Below, piece after piece: positions 13,467 through 19,794 of a stretch of 27,730 bases of DNA (positions are counted from its first letter, which is position 1; every line of letters starts with the position of its first letter). The notes under the pieces were generated by a model. It had not been told where the DNA came from. It saw nothing but the letters and a program-made list of their open reading frames with translations, and made no database searches. The translations under genes and the position numbers were made by a program. The DNA is from Candidatus Woesebacteria bacterium RIFCSPHIGHO2_01_FULL_44_10 (lineage in GTDB: Bacteria > Patescibacteriota > Microgenomatia > UBA8517): positions 1 through 27,730 of the forward strand of contig MGGO01000013.1 of the NCBI GenBank assembly GCA_001792465.1. The letters run 5' to 3'.

Positions 13467-15203
13467 TTATTTCAAAGCTTCCCAGTCACCTAACCCTACT
13501 GGTTTGTAAGGATTTTTGTAGTGTTTTAGTGTGCCACGCAGTCCCCCGAAGGGATTATGGTACATTCCTACTGCTTCGGAAATGTTTTTAAGTCCATCTT
13601 TGACCAGAAGACTAGTTAAACCAAGATTTATTTGAGTGGCCAGTTGGGGGCCTTCAAAAATCATACCGGTAATAAACTGCACTAAAGTTGCCCCGCGTTT
13701 GATTTTTTCGTAAGCGTCTTCAGCGGAGAAAACTCCACCACAGCCAATAATTACCAATCTGTCTTTATAGTGTTTGTAAGCCAAACTTATTAGCTCGTTG
13801 GATCTTTCCCAAGTTGGCTTACCGGAGAAGTTTCCTACGGGGAATTTTTTTACTTCATTTTTGACTAAAGACTTGTGTTTTCGGTCTTTTTGTAAGTTGC
13901 CAAAAATGACTCCGGAAGGGCCGTGTTTGGCAATAACGGCAAGCATGGCCAGGACTTCCCGATCGGTTTTTTCAATCGGCATTTTGATAAATATGGGCTT
14001 TTTTATCTTTAACTTATCAATGGTGGTCAGCAGCTCTTCAAGATTTTTGGGAGAGTAAAAATCAATCCCTGCATCATGGATTAAATTAGGGCAGCTGATG
14101 TTTAATTCGTAGTAGCTGTTTTTGACGCCAAATGCTTCAAATGTTTTGAAGGCTTCAACAATATCAGCAACAGAGTCTTTTTGAGTTTTCAAAAGCGGGG
14201 AGTTGGTTCTGCCGATGGAGATGCCAACCGGAATTTCAAAATTTAACTGGCTAAGTTTTTGGGCCACGCTCTTGGCCCCACTGCTTTTAAAACCTTTATT
14301 AACCATTAACGATTTTGACTTGGGTAGGCGGCCGAGCCGCGGCGGGGGATTGCCCTCATAGGGCATATTAGTGACTGTCCCGACAGTTTGAAAACCAAAA
14401 CCAAGACTGGGGAGCACTTGGGTTAACTTGCCCTCATAGTCAAAGCCGGCCGCCAATCCCATTGGGTTTTCAAAAGTAATGCCGGCGACTTTTTGTTTCA
14501 GGGCACGGTCTTGATATTTGTATTTATAGTCAAAAGTTTTTTTAACAAGTTGTGAGTTACCTGCAAATTGGCCCAGGTTAAGCATGGCTTCGTGAATAAA
14601 ATCGGGTTTGGTCAGAAAAAGAATGTGTTTGATCAAATTTTTGTACAAAAATTTATCCGACCAGATAATTAGCTCTTTGCGCTCGCGGACAAAAATAGCC
14701 TGAGAAATTACAAAAACAACGATGCTGTTTAGGGCTGAAAGGGTGCAATAGAGGCAAAGCGCGCCAATTAGACCAAGCTGGAGGTACATTAAATAACCGG
14801 AAAACAAGAAACCCCAGAAAGCCAAAAGCAAAAAGATTTTTTTGTTGAAAAAATAGGTCAGAAAAAGTAGGGAGTAGTGAATCAGTCCCCAAACTGCCAG
14901 TGGCACGCCCAGAAAAATGGCGTACTGGCTGGCCAAAACTGCACCACAATCGGCAAAAATGCCCGTGGTGCAAGCCGGTAAACCCCCGGCAAAGTGCTCC
15001 CAGGTCAGATACCCAGTATCAACAACACCAGCCAGGGCAAGAACGGGGAGTAAATGAAGCTCTCGCGGGCTCACGCCCGGGGTATCTTCTCCCTGTGCTT
15101 CGTCGGGAGCGAAATCCCTCCGAAGCAAAAATTGCTTCGCATTCATTCCTTCGACTACACTCAGGATTTTCTGCGAAGGGGGATAAAAAAATTTTTTTCT
15201 CAC
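13467..15203 (-). CDS. Fusion: VKOR membrane domain + class-2-like dihydroorotate dehydrogenase
   Basis: One uninterrupted 578-residue frame. Residues ~50-170 are a VKOR domain: about four helices, the outer cysteine pair C78/C86 (CTTGIFADC), and the quinone-side CLYC pair C150/C153. Residues ~195-578 are a dihydroorotate dehydrogenase of class-2 layout: a membrane-associating helix (DFIHEAMLNLGQFA), then FENPMGLAAGFD, GFGFQTVGTVT, GNPPPRLGRL, IGCGGVFSAEDA and VQFITGMIFEGP. The active-site loop reads NISCPN (C371), as in class 1, instead of NxSSPN, and the Lys after AGFD is Tyr (Y256). VKOR makes disulfides using quinone; class-2 DHODH also reduces quinone. GTG 15203 follows a TATAAT by 8 nt; residues ~8-45 come from a palindrome-rich stretch, and GTG 15074 is an alternative start. 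Confidence 0.85.
   Translation of the reverse strand: MRKKFFYPPSQKILSVVEGMNAKQFLLRRDFAPDEAQGEDTPGVSPRELHLLPVLALAGVVDTGYLTWEHFAGGLPACTTGIFADCGAVLASQYAIFLGVPLAVWGLIHYSLLFLTYFFNKKIFLLLAFWGFLFSGYLMYLQLGLIGALCLYCTLSALNSIVVFVISQAIFVRERKELIIWSDKFLYKNLIKHILFLTKPDFIHEAMLNLGQFAGNSQLVKKTFDYKYKYQDRALKQKVAGITFENPMGLAAGFDYEGKLTQVLPSLGFGFQTVGTVTNMPYEGNPPPRLGRLPKSKSLMVNKGFKSSGAKSVAQKLSQLNFEIPVGISIGRTNSPLLKTQKDSVADIVEAFKTFEAFGVKNSYYELNISCPNLIHDAGIDFYSPKNLEELLTTIDKLKIKKPIFIKMPIEKTDREVLAMLAVIAKHGPSGVIFGNLQKDRKHKSLVKNEVKKFPVGNFSGKPTWERSNELISLAYKHYKDRLVIIGCGGVFSAEDAYEKIKRGATLVQFITGMIFEGPQLATQINLGLTSLLVKDGLKNISEAVGMYHNPFGGLRGTLKHYKNPYKPVGLGDWEALK
15066..15179. repeat. Cluster of short palindromes inside the 5' end of the VKOR-DHODH gene
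   Basis: Three inverted repeats lie in tandem: CGGGC/GCCCG (15066-15070, 15075-15079), CGAAGCAA/TTGCTTCG (15121-15128, 15132-15139) and CCTTCG/CGAAGG (15148-15153, 15174-15179). The stretch keeps the reading frame and looks like extragenic palindromic repeats inserted in frame. Confidence 0.55.
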
Positions 15204-15211
15204 AATAGCGT

Positions 15212-15217
15212 ATTATA
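15212..15217 (-). promoter_or_regulatory. -10 box TATAAT of the VKOR-DHODH gene
   Basis: On the - strand a perfect TATAAT (15217-15212) ends 8 nt before GTG 15203, supporting that start. The -35 position is weak (TTCCCC). Confidence 0.5.
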
Positions 15218-15279
15218 TTCTTTTTGAGATTGGAGGGGAAATTAAACTCAATGAACTAGGTATACTAAATATAATAGTA

Positions 15280-15308
15280 TTGACACTCTAGGTTCACAGA
15301 GCCATAAT
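15280..15308 (+). promoter_or_regulatory. Promoter of the HTH/LAGLIDADG-like gene
   Basis: TTGACA (15280-15285), a 17-nt spacer, and CATAAT (15303-15308), then 5 nt to GTG 15314. A near-consensus leaderless-type promoter. Confidence 0.7.
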
Positions 15309-15313
15309 TAGTT

Positions 15314-16000
15314 GTGGGTTATTCAGGAAAATTAGAGGAGAAGAAGCTTGCCTTGAAACTGCGTGGAGAGGGCTGTTCTTATAGTGAGATCCAAAAAAAA
15401 GTTCCGGTGTACAAAAGCACGTTGAGCTATTGGTGTAGGGATGTGATTTTAACCCAGGCGCAGATGGAAAGATTAAGAAAAAAGAAACTTGAAGGGTCTG
15501 AGAGAGGAAGATTTATCGGTTCCAAAATATTACAAGAGCGTCGTGTTAGAGAGACAAGAAGGGTAATAGAAGAGGGAATAAAAGAAGTAGGAGAGCTAAA
15601 CAAAAGGGATAGATTCGTAGCTGGAGTGGCGTTGTATCTGGGAGATGGTTATAAAAATGACAAAAGTGTCGGTTTTTCGAACGCAAACCCAGAAATTATT
15701 AGATTTATGATGAGTTGGTTTCGGAAGTTTGGCAAAGTCCCTGAAGAAAAGTTTCGTGGACAAATTTGGATCCATGACAATTTGAATGAAAGAAAAGCTA
15801 AAAGGTTCTGGTCAGAGTTAACAAGAATTCCTATAAATCAATTTCACAAAAGCTATATCGCTGAAAACAAAGTGAATAGTAAAAAAATCAGAAAAAACAT
15901 TAACGAGTATGGCGTATTCGCAATTCGGATATCCAACAGCTGGCTTCAACGAAAGATAATGGGGTGGCTTAGTGGAGTCTTAGGCACAAAGTTGATATAA
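15314..16000 (+). CDS. HTH + single-motif LAGLIDADG-like protein (free-standing)
   Basis: A 228-residue protein, GTG start 5 nt after a near-consensus promoter. Residues ~10-45 (LALKLRGEGCSYSEIQKKV, then YKSTLSYWCRDV) look like a helix-turn-helix of the resolvase/homeodomain-like kind. A basic helical linker (50-98) follows. Residues 101-112, FVAGVALYLGDG, fit a LAGLIDADG motif with the catalytic-type Asp at 111. They are followed by the usual strand GFSNANPEIIRFMMSWFRKF and a beta-rich core ending in WLQRKIMGWL. One motif implies action as a homodimer. The gene ends 51 nt before the intron-containing tRNA-Asn, so it may be that intron's homing endonuclease acting in trans, or a regulator derived from one. 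Nuclease activity is inferred only. Confidence 0.65.
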   Translation: MGYSGKLEEKKLALKLRGEGCSYSEIQKKVPVYKSTLSYWCRDVILTQAQMERLRKKKLEGSERGRFIGSKILQERRVRETRRVIEEGIKEVGELNKRDRFVAGVALYLGDGYKNDKSVGFSNANPEIIRFMMSWFRKFGKVPEEKFRGQIWIHDNLNERKAKRFWSELTRIPINQFHKSYIAENKVNSKKIRKNINEYGVFAIRISNSWLQRKIMGWLSGVLGTKLI

Positions 16001-16051
16001 TAAACAAAGCTTGTTACAGAAAAAGTCTGTAATAGCAAAGTTCTTTAATAT

Positions 16052-16351
16052 TCCCCGGTAGCTCAGTGGTAGAGCGCTCGCCTGTCGATTGGCAGCTCCC
16101 AGCAGGAATGTTGGGATGAAAATTGGGTGAATTCAGGGAAACCTAAAACTTTGGTAATGGCAACCCTGAGCCGAGCTCCGGTGTTACACCGGAGAAGGTG
16201 CAGAGACTAGGTGATTACACCAATTAGCACCCAACCGCCCACCATTCCGATTAAATCGAAATGAGGCGGATGAGATAGTCCACGCCATTTGGAAACAGAT
16301 GGGTTAAGTGTAAGCGATTGGTCGTAGGTTCGAATCCTACCCGGGGAGCCA
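16052..16351 (+). tRNA. tRNA-Asn(GUU) interrupted by a group I intron
   Basis: Exon 1 (16052-16085) gives acceptor TCCCCGG, D-arm GCTC/GAGC and anticodon arm CTCGC-CTGT. Exon 2 (16311-16351) gives TAA-GCGAT, T-arm GTAGG/CCTAC, acceptor CCGGGGA, discriminator G and encoded CCA. Joined, the anticodon loop is CTGTTAA, the standard tRNA-Asn loop with anticodon GTT, and U1-A72 with G73 fits asparagine tRNA. Pair 27-43 is a C-U mismatch. The intron splits the anticodon between positions 35 and 36. Confidence 0.9.
16086..16310 (+). ncRNA. Group I self-splicing intron in tRNA-Asn
   Basis: A 225-nt intron with all four core elements: P (AATTCAGGGAAA, 16130-16141), Q (AACCCTGAGCC, 16162-16172), R (GTGCAGAGACTA, from 16198) and S (GAGATAGTCC, 16272-16281). 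A stable hairpin CTCCGGTG/CACCGGAG (16176-16194) lies between Q and R. The end of exon 1, CCUGU, pairs with GCAGG (16102-16106) to form P1 with the required U-G at the splice site, and the intron ends in G. The size and the compact hairpin suggest the IC3-like class of bacterial tRNA introns. There is no internal open frame of note. Confidence 0.92.
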
Positions 16352-16396
16352 AATGGTAGAATAGTGAAAGCGACAAGCAAGGAAATTAAACAGACT

Positions 16397-16636
16397 ATGG
16401 CTAAAAAAGGGGCGGTGCACCAGCTGCCAGCTGATTTACGAAAAGCCCTTACTTCTTCGAAAGCGGTGCAAGCTGCATGGGAGGATATTACACCACTTGC
16501 ACGCAATGAATGGATCTGCTGGGTCATCTCTGCCAAGAAAGTGGAAACTAGGAGTCGCCGGATCGAGAGGACGCGCACCGAGCTTATGGAAGGAATGCGC
16601 AGGCCTTGTTGTTGGGCCGGTTGCCCTCATCGTTGA
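16397..16636 (+). CDS. YdeI/OmpD-associated-family small protein
   Basis: 79 residues from ATG 16397, with AAGGAA at ~16379-16384 as a possible ribosome binding site. GTG 16364 would add 11 residues but lies one base after a TAGAAT box. The pattern LPADLRKALTSSKAVQAAWEDITPLARNEWICWV, then AKKVETRSRRIERTRTELMEGMRRPCCWAGCPHR, matches the C-terminal OmdA-type domain of YdeI-like proteins (LPxDLxxAL, RxEYxxWI, AKxxETRxRRI). The cysteine-rich tail CCWAGC is notable. Biochemical function in the family is not established; links to bacteriocin or peptide resistance have been reported. It starts ~45 nt after the tRNA-Asn gene. Confidence 0.75.
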   Translation: MAKKGAVHQLPADLRKALTSSKAVQAAWEDITPLARNEWICWVISAKKVETRSRRIERTRTELMEGMRRPCCWAGCPHR

Positions 16637-16765
16637 AGTAGTTGGAGGCGTAGAAACTACCAGAATCTTACTATGGTGCCAGAGGATTTAACCAAGCGGT
16701 CATATTTCGCGAAGCGGGCCAAGCTTTGCTTACCTGGGTAGCTAGTTGGTATTTAATATCAAATA

Positions 16766-16814
16766 GTATCGGATATACGCAATATTTGACATATCCGATA
16801 CGATAGTATAAAAT
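16766..16814 (+). promoter_or_regulatory. Promoter with dyad operator for the Fic gene
   Basis: TTGACA (16786-16791), 17 nt, TAAAAT (16809-16814), then 7 nt to ATG 16822. Perfect 11-bp inverted arms GTATCGGATAT (16766-16776) and ATATCCGATAC (16791-16801) flank and overlap the -35. A second, interlocked pair TCAAATA/TATTTGA lies at 16759-16765 and 16783-16789. Between the YdeI stop (16636) and this site nothing else is seen. Confidence 0.7.
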
Positions 16815-16821
16815 CAGCTCT

Positions 16822-17751
16822 ATGATACTAGATCAAGTTATTAACCAAAGAATTAAAGAGAAAAAGGCTAAATTGGACAATTTGAGACCGCTTTCTTCCA
16901 CATTAGTTGCCAGATTGAGAGAGCAGATTATTGTTGACTGGACATATAATTCAAACGCCATTGAAGGAACAAAACTATCACTAAAGGAAACTGAATTAGT
17001 TATTGAGCAAGGATTAACCATTAAAGGAGTCCCGATAAAAGATCATCTTGAAGCCATTAATCATAAGGAGGCTATTCTTTTTCTTGAAGAATTAGTAGAA
17101 ACAAAGAAATTCAAGATTAATACCCTTCTAATCAGGCAAATTCATCAGCTTGTTTTAAATAAAATCGACAAAGATAATGCTGGAAAATATCGGATGGTTC
17201 AAGTAAAAATCACCGGAGCTAACTACAATTTGCCCTATCCGGCTCAAATCCCGGTTGAAATGAAACGCTTTGAAAACTGGTTATCAAACAAAAAAAACCA
17301 ACAAGATATTATTGATTATGCTTCGCTTGCTCATTTTAAATTGGTTAACATTCACCCTTTCGTTGATGGTAACGGAAGAACGGCCAGGTTACTAATGAAC
17401 CTAATACTTATCAATAGTGGTTACCCTCCAACCATTATCTTGAAAATAGAGAGAGCCAAATATTATGAAACACTCCGTCTAGCAAATAAGAAAGAGTTCA
17501 AGCCGTTTGTTGATTTTATCGGCCGATGTATAGAAAGGTCCTTAACCTGGTACCTGGATGCGGTGTTGCCAGAAAACAAAAAGAGATATCAGGACAAATG
17601 GATAATTCTTTCGCAAATTGCAGGAAAAACGCCATATTCTCAGGAGTATCTAAGCCTTCTTGCTCGAAGGGGAAAAATCGAAGCGGTAAAAAAAGGAAGA
17701 AATTGGTATTCAAGTTTTGAATCTGTAAATAAATACCTCAAAGAGAAATAG
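16822..17751 (+). CDS. Class II Fic-domain protein with C-terminal HTH
   Basis: A 309-residue protein. The Fic motif HPFVDGNGRTAR (H178-R189) is complete, so AMP or related nucleotide transfer to a protein target is expected. The N-terminal helix SNAIEG (S44-G49) matches the inhibitory motif (S/T)xxxE(G/N), with E48 blocking ATP binding, which defines class II. The C-terminal ~60 residues (YSQEYLSLLARRGKIEAVKKGRNWYSSFESVNKYL) look like a MerR/excisionase-type DNA-binding helix-turn-helix. The protein may therefore bind the 11-bp dyad in its own promoter. The target is unknown. It is a stand-alone gene, A+T-rich relative to neighbours, between an intron-bearing tRNA and a broken methyltransferase. 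Confidence 0.9.
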   Translation: MILDQVINQRIKEKKAKLDNLRPLSSTLVARLREQIIVDWTYNSNAIEGTKLSLKETELVIEQGLTIKGVPIKDHLEAINHKEAILFLEELVETKKFKINTLLIRQIHQLVLNKIDKDNAGKYRMVQVKITGANYNLPYPAQIPVEMKRFENWLSNKKNQQDIIDYASLAHFKLVNIHPFVDGNGRTARLLMNLILINSGYPPTIILKIERAKYYETLRLANKKEFKPFVDFIGRCIERSLTWYLDAVLPENKKRYQDKWIILSQIAGKTPYSQEYLSLLARRGKIEAVKKGRNWYSSFESVNKYLKEK

Positions 17752-17763
17752 CGTTTTCAAACC

Positions 17764-17840
17764 GGATTTGCTTATTACCATTGATCTGTGGGATACTCCT
17801 TTTGTTTTAGACAGGTAAAGATGCCCCAATTTTTCTTTAC
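17764..17840 (+). repeat. Dispersed promoter-leader repeat, copy 1
   Basis: 36 nt (17764-17799) match 20795-20830 at 30 positions, and 25 nt ending at 17829 match the block ending at 20910 at 21 positions. Nearly all differences are transitions. It contains TTGCTT, 18 nt, GATACT. A GTAAAG/CTTTAC stem (17815-17820, 17835-17840) follows. Here it runs into the end of the methyltransferase pseudogene in antisense. Confidence 0.55.
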
Positions 17841-18459
17841 TTGAACATAACAATGGTGAAATCTTTCCGGTGGTAGTGATGACGGAAAATTAGTTTTGGA
17901 GAAAGGGATAGACAGTATTTCAAAATAGTTAGCGAATCAGCGTAGTAAACTCTTGAACCATTTTTATTTTTAGGCTGGGGGTAAAAACCTGCCATATTAA
18001 AACTGATAGCTTCGTGAGCGTGGCTAAATAAAGTTTTGATTGTCTTTTTCCTGAAACGGTATGGATCTTGAAAGTTTGAATTTAAGGTACCTGAAGAAAC
18101 AACAATATCAAATTCTTCTTTCATTGGGTAGTGAAAGTATTCTTTTAGAATAAATCGGTATTTGGATATTTCTTTTGAGCGGCTTGAATGAATTTCGGTA
18201 CTATATCAACGCCAGTATAATCAAATTTTTTTGCCTTTCGGGAAATATGAGGGATAACATTGCCAAGTCCACAACCAGCATCAAGAACAGACTTGCCCTC
18301 AAAATCAAGGTCAGTTACGAGTTCTTTGAGGTGAATTTCTGCTGATTTTTCCGATGTCCAATAAAGAGCTTTAGGGTGAATTCCATATTTTTTGAAAGCC
18401 TTTTGGTAGCTTCCAGTTTTTTCCTTTAGCTTTTGTTGTCTTTTCTGCCTAAGGTCCAT
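17837..18459 (-). pseudogene. Class I SAM-dependent methyltransferase, broken by a frameshift
   Basis: The N-terminal part (18459 to 18145) has the SAM-binding motif VLDAGCGLGNVIPHI and the acidic strand end FDYTGVDIVPKFI. It stops just after KKYPNTDLF. The C-terminal part continues in another frame: FILKEYFHYPMKEEFDIVVSSGTLN, then HAHEAISFNMAGFYPQ, to the stop at 17837. Together they make a normal ~200-residue methyltransferase, so a one-base change near 18145-18160 separates the halves. This may be a recent pseudogene, an assembly error or, less likely, recoding; no classic slippery run is visible. The substrate is unknown. TATAAT at 18474-18469 lies 9 nt before the start codon. Confidence 0.8.
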
Positions 18460-18468
18460 CCTGGGGCT

Positions 18469-18474
18469 ATTATA
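18469..18474 (-). promoter_or_regulatory. -10 box TATAAT of the methyltransferase pseudogene
   Basis: On the - strand a perfect TATAAT ends 9 nt before ATG 18459. The -35 is weak. Confidence 0.45.
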
Positions 18475-18486
18475 GCAAGTGAAGCA

Positions 18487-19122
18487 TTACGGCTTGACAT
18501 CTTTCACGCCAGGAGCGACTTCAGGACTACCAGGGGCAACTTCGAGAGTCCCCGGAGCAAAGATATTACTTCCTGGATCTATAACATTTTTTATTTCTTC
18601 GGCAAACTCGGTTACTTCATCTTTTTCCACCCCGCTGTCTTCTATGTTATCCATCATCGTTTTTATGACCGTTCTTTGACTGTCTTCAATTATTTCTTTG
18701 GCGTCGTCAGACATATCTTCTTTCATATCCTCAATTCTGGCTTGTTGTTGGACGGTTTGTTCTTTTACCTCGACTGGGACTGTTGTTGATGCAACCTTTA
18801 TTAAATTGCCCTGTTTTTCCTTAAGAGTCTCATAACTTTTGATCAGAGATAAGACTTTATCAACATCAACGTCTTTTGTTTTGGCCAGGTTTTCTGCTTG
18901 CGTTAGCCTTCTTTCTGCCTGTTTTTCCAAAACAACGATTTTCTGCTCCATATTAAATGCGAAGAAAGATTCGATTCTTTCCTGAATTCTTACGATCAGA
19001 GAATTGGGGGAGGAAAGAATCTCGTTGATGGGAGCAGCAAGAACGGACTTCGGGGAAGACATGAAGACGAAGAGAACGAAAGAAAACGTTAAGAACTTAA
19101 AAAACTTGTAAAACTTTCTCAT
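18487..19122 (-). CDS. Secreted coiled-coil protein with APG-repeat tail (DUF5667-like)
   Basis: A 211-residue protein with a clear signal peptide (basic MRKFYKFFKF, hydrophobic core to ~29, AA cleavage site). A helical domain follows; its FFAFNMEQKIVVLEKQAERRLTQAENLA resembles the DUF5667-type helical region of surface proteins in CPR and Actinobacteria. Residues ~110-175 are acidic and helical. The end (~187-211) is a short repeat built on APG (FAPGTLEVAPGSPEVAPG), probably an unstructured tether or wall-spanning tail. ATG 19122 overlaps the stop of the upstream gene by 4 nt, so translation is coupled. It is the last gene of a three-gene - strand operon. Function unknown. Confidence 0.65.
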   Translation of the reverse strand: MRKFYKFFKFLTFSFVLFVFMSSPKSVLAAPINEILSSPNSLIVRIQERIESFFAFNMEQKIVVLEKQAERRLTQAENLAKTKDVDVDKVLSLIKSYETLKEKQGNLIKVASTTVPVEVKEQTVQQQARIEDMKEDMSDDAKEIIEDSQRTVIKTMMDNIEDSGVEKDEVTEFAEEIKNVIDPGSNIFAPGTLEVAPGSPEVAPGVKDVKP

Positions 19123-19784
19123 TTTAGTTTCCTGTCCCTAATTAAGATTAAAATAGAACCCAGGCCTACTGCAATAGCCATCACCAACAAGCTCCCGTAC
19201 AAAAATCTGTCGAGCACATACCAAAGAGTTTTTGCATAGAAGAAGTATCTAATTGAAACTTTCAACCCGTGAATAAATAGTGAATATAAAATACCAAGAA
19301 AAAGCACATTGCCATAACTAAACCTAGGGATTTTACTTAGTTTATAAGCTGAGACCAAGATCATAGCTTCCCACACCCACAGACTAATTCTTAATTGAAT
19401 TGAATTTCCCTCAAGGTTAACCCCGACTAGGTATTGCCAGAAAACCGTTGCTACGGCTACCAAAACAAAATACCAGATTGGTCTGAGATATTCTGCCAAT
19501 GTCATTCCAAAAACTTTTATTTTGAAGATGGCTAAACCCACAAGAGCCAAAGCAACCGCGAGGGAAATTGGAACAAACACTAAATCGTTTCGGATGTCGA
19601 GTGCAGGATTTGGGGGAAGGACGTCGAGATTGCTCGAACCGGGCGCAAACACTCCAGATTGCAGAAACGGTTGGTTAAAGAGTGATTGGTTTGTCTTAGG
19701 ACACTCGGAGAGCTTCTGGCTGCCGACATAGCAACCATCTTTGTGAACCTCGATTTTTCCCGAAACGTAGGCAAAATATGTCAT
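19119..19784 (-). CDS. Polytopic membrane protein, unknown
   Basis: A 221-residue protein. The first ~70 residues are polar, with two cysteines (C18, C28) that could form a disulfide. They are followed by about five hydrophobic helices (around 70-87, 100-117, 130-147, 155-175 and 193-215) and a short basic tail RDRKLK. There is no signal peptide or catalytic motif I can name. It starts 10 nt after the propeller gene upstream and overlaps the secreted-protein gene downstream by ATGA, so it belongs to the same operon. A role in anchoring or exporting its two extracytoplasmic neighbours is possible but not shown. Confidence 0.6.
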   Translation of the reverse strand: MTYFAYVSGKIEVHKDGCYVGSQKLSECPKTNQSLFNQPFLQSGVFAPGSSNLDVLPPNPALDIRNDLVFVPISLAVALALVGLAIFKIKVFGMTLAEYLRPIWYFVLVAVATVFWQYLVGVNLEGNSIQLRISLWVWEAMILVSAYKLSKIPRFSYGNVLFLGILYSLFIHGLKVSIRYFFYAKTLWYVLDRFLYGSLLVMAIAVGLGSILILIRDRKLK

Positions 19785-19794
19785 TTAATGTTTC

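Noticed and set aside
16052..16351. Reading the split tRNA as tRNA-Asp(GUC)
   Set aside because: A cut after C36 would leave the intron ending in T, not G, and exon 1 ending in C, not U. The cut after U35 satisfies both group I rules and gives the standard Asn loop.
16207..16578. Reading frame on the - strand across the intron and the YdeI gene
   Set aside because: It overlaps the structured intron and tRNA exon and codes no recognisable domain.
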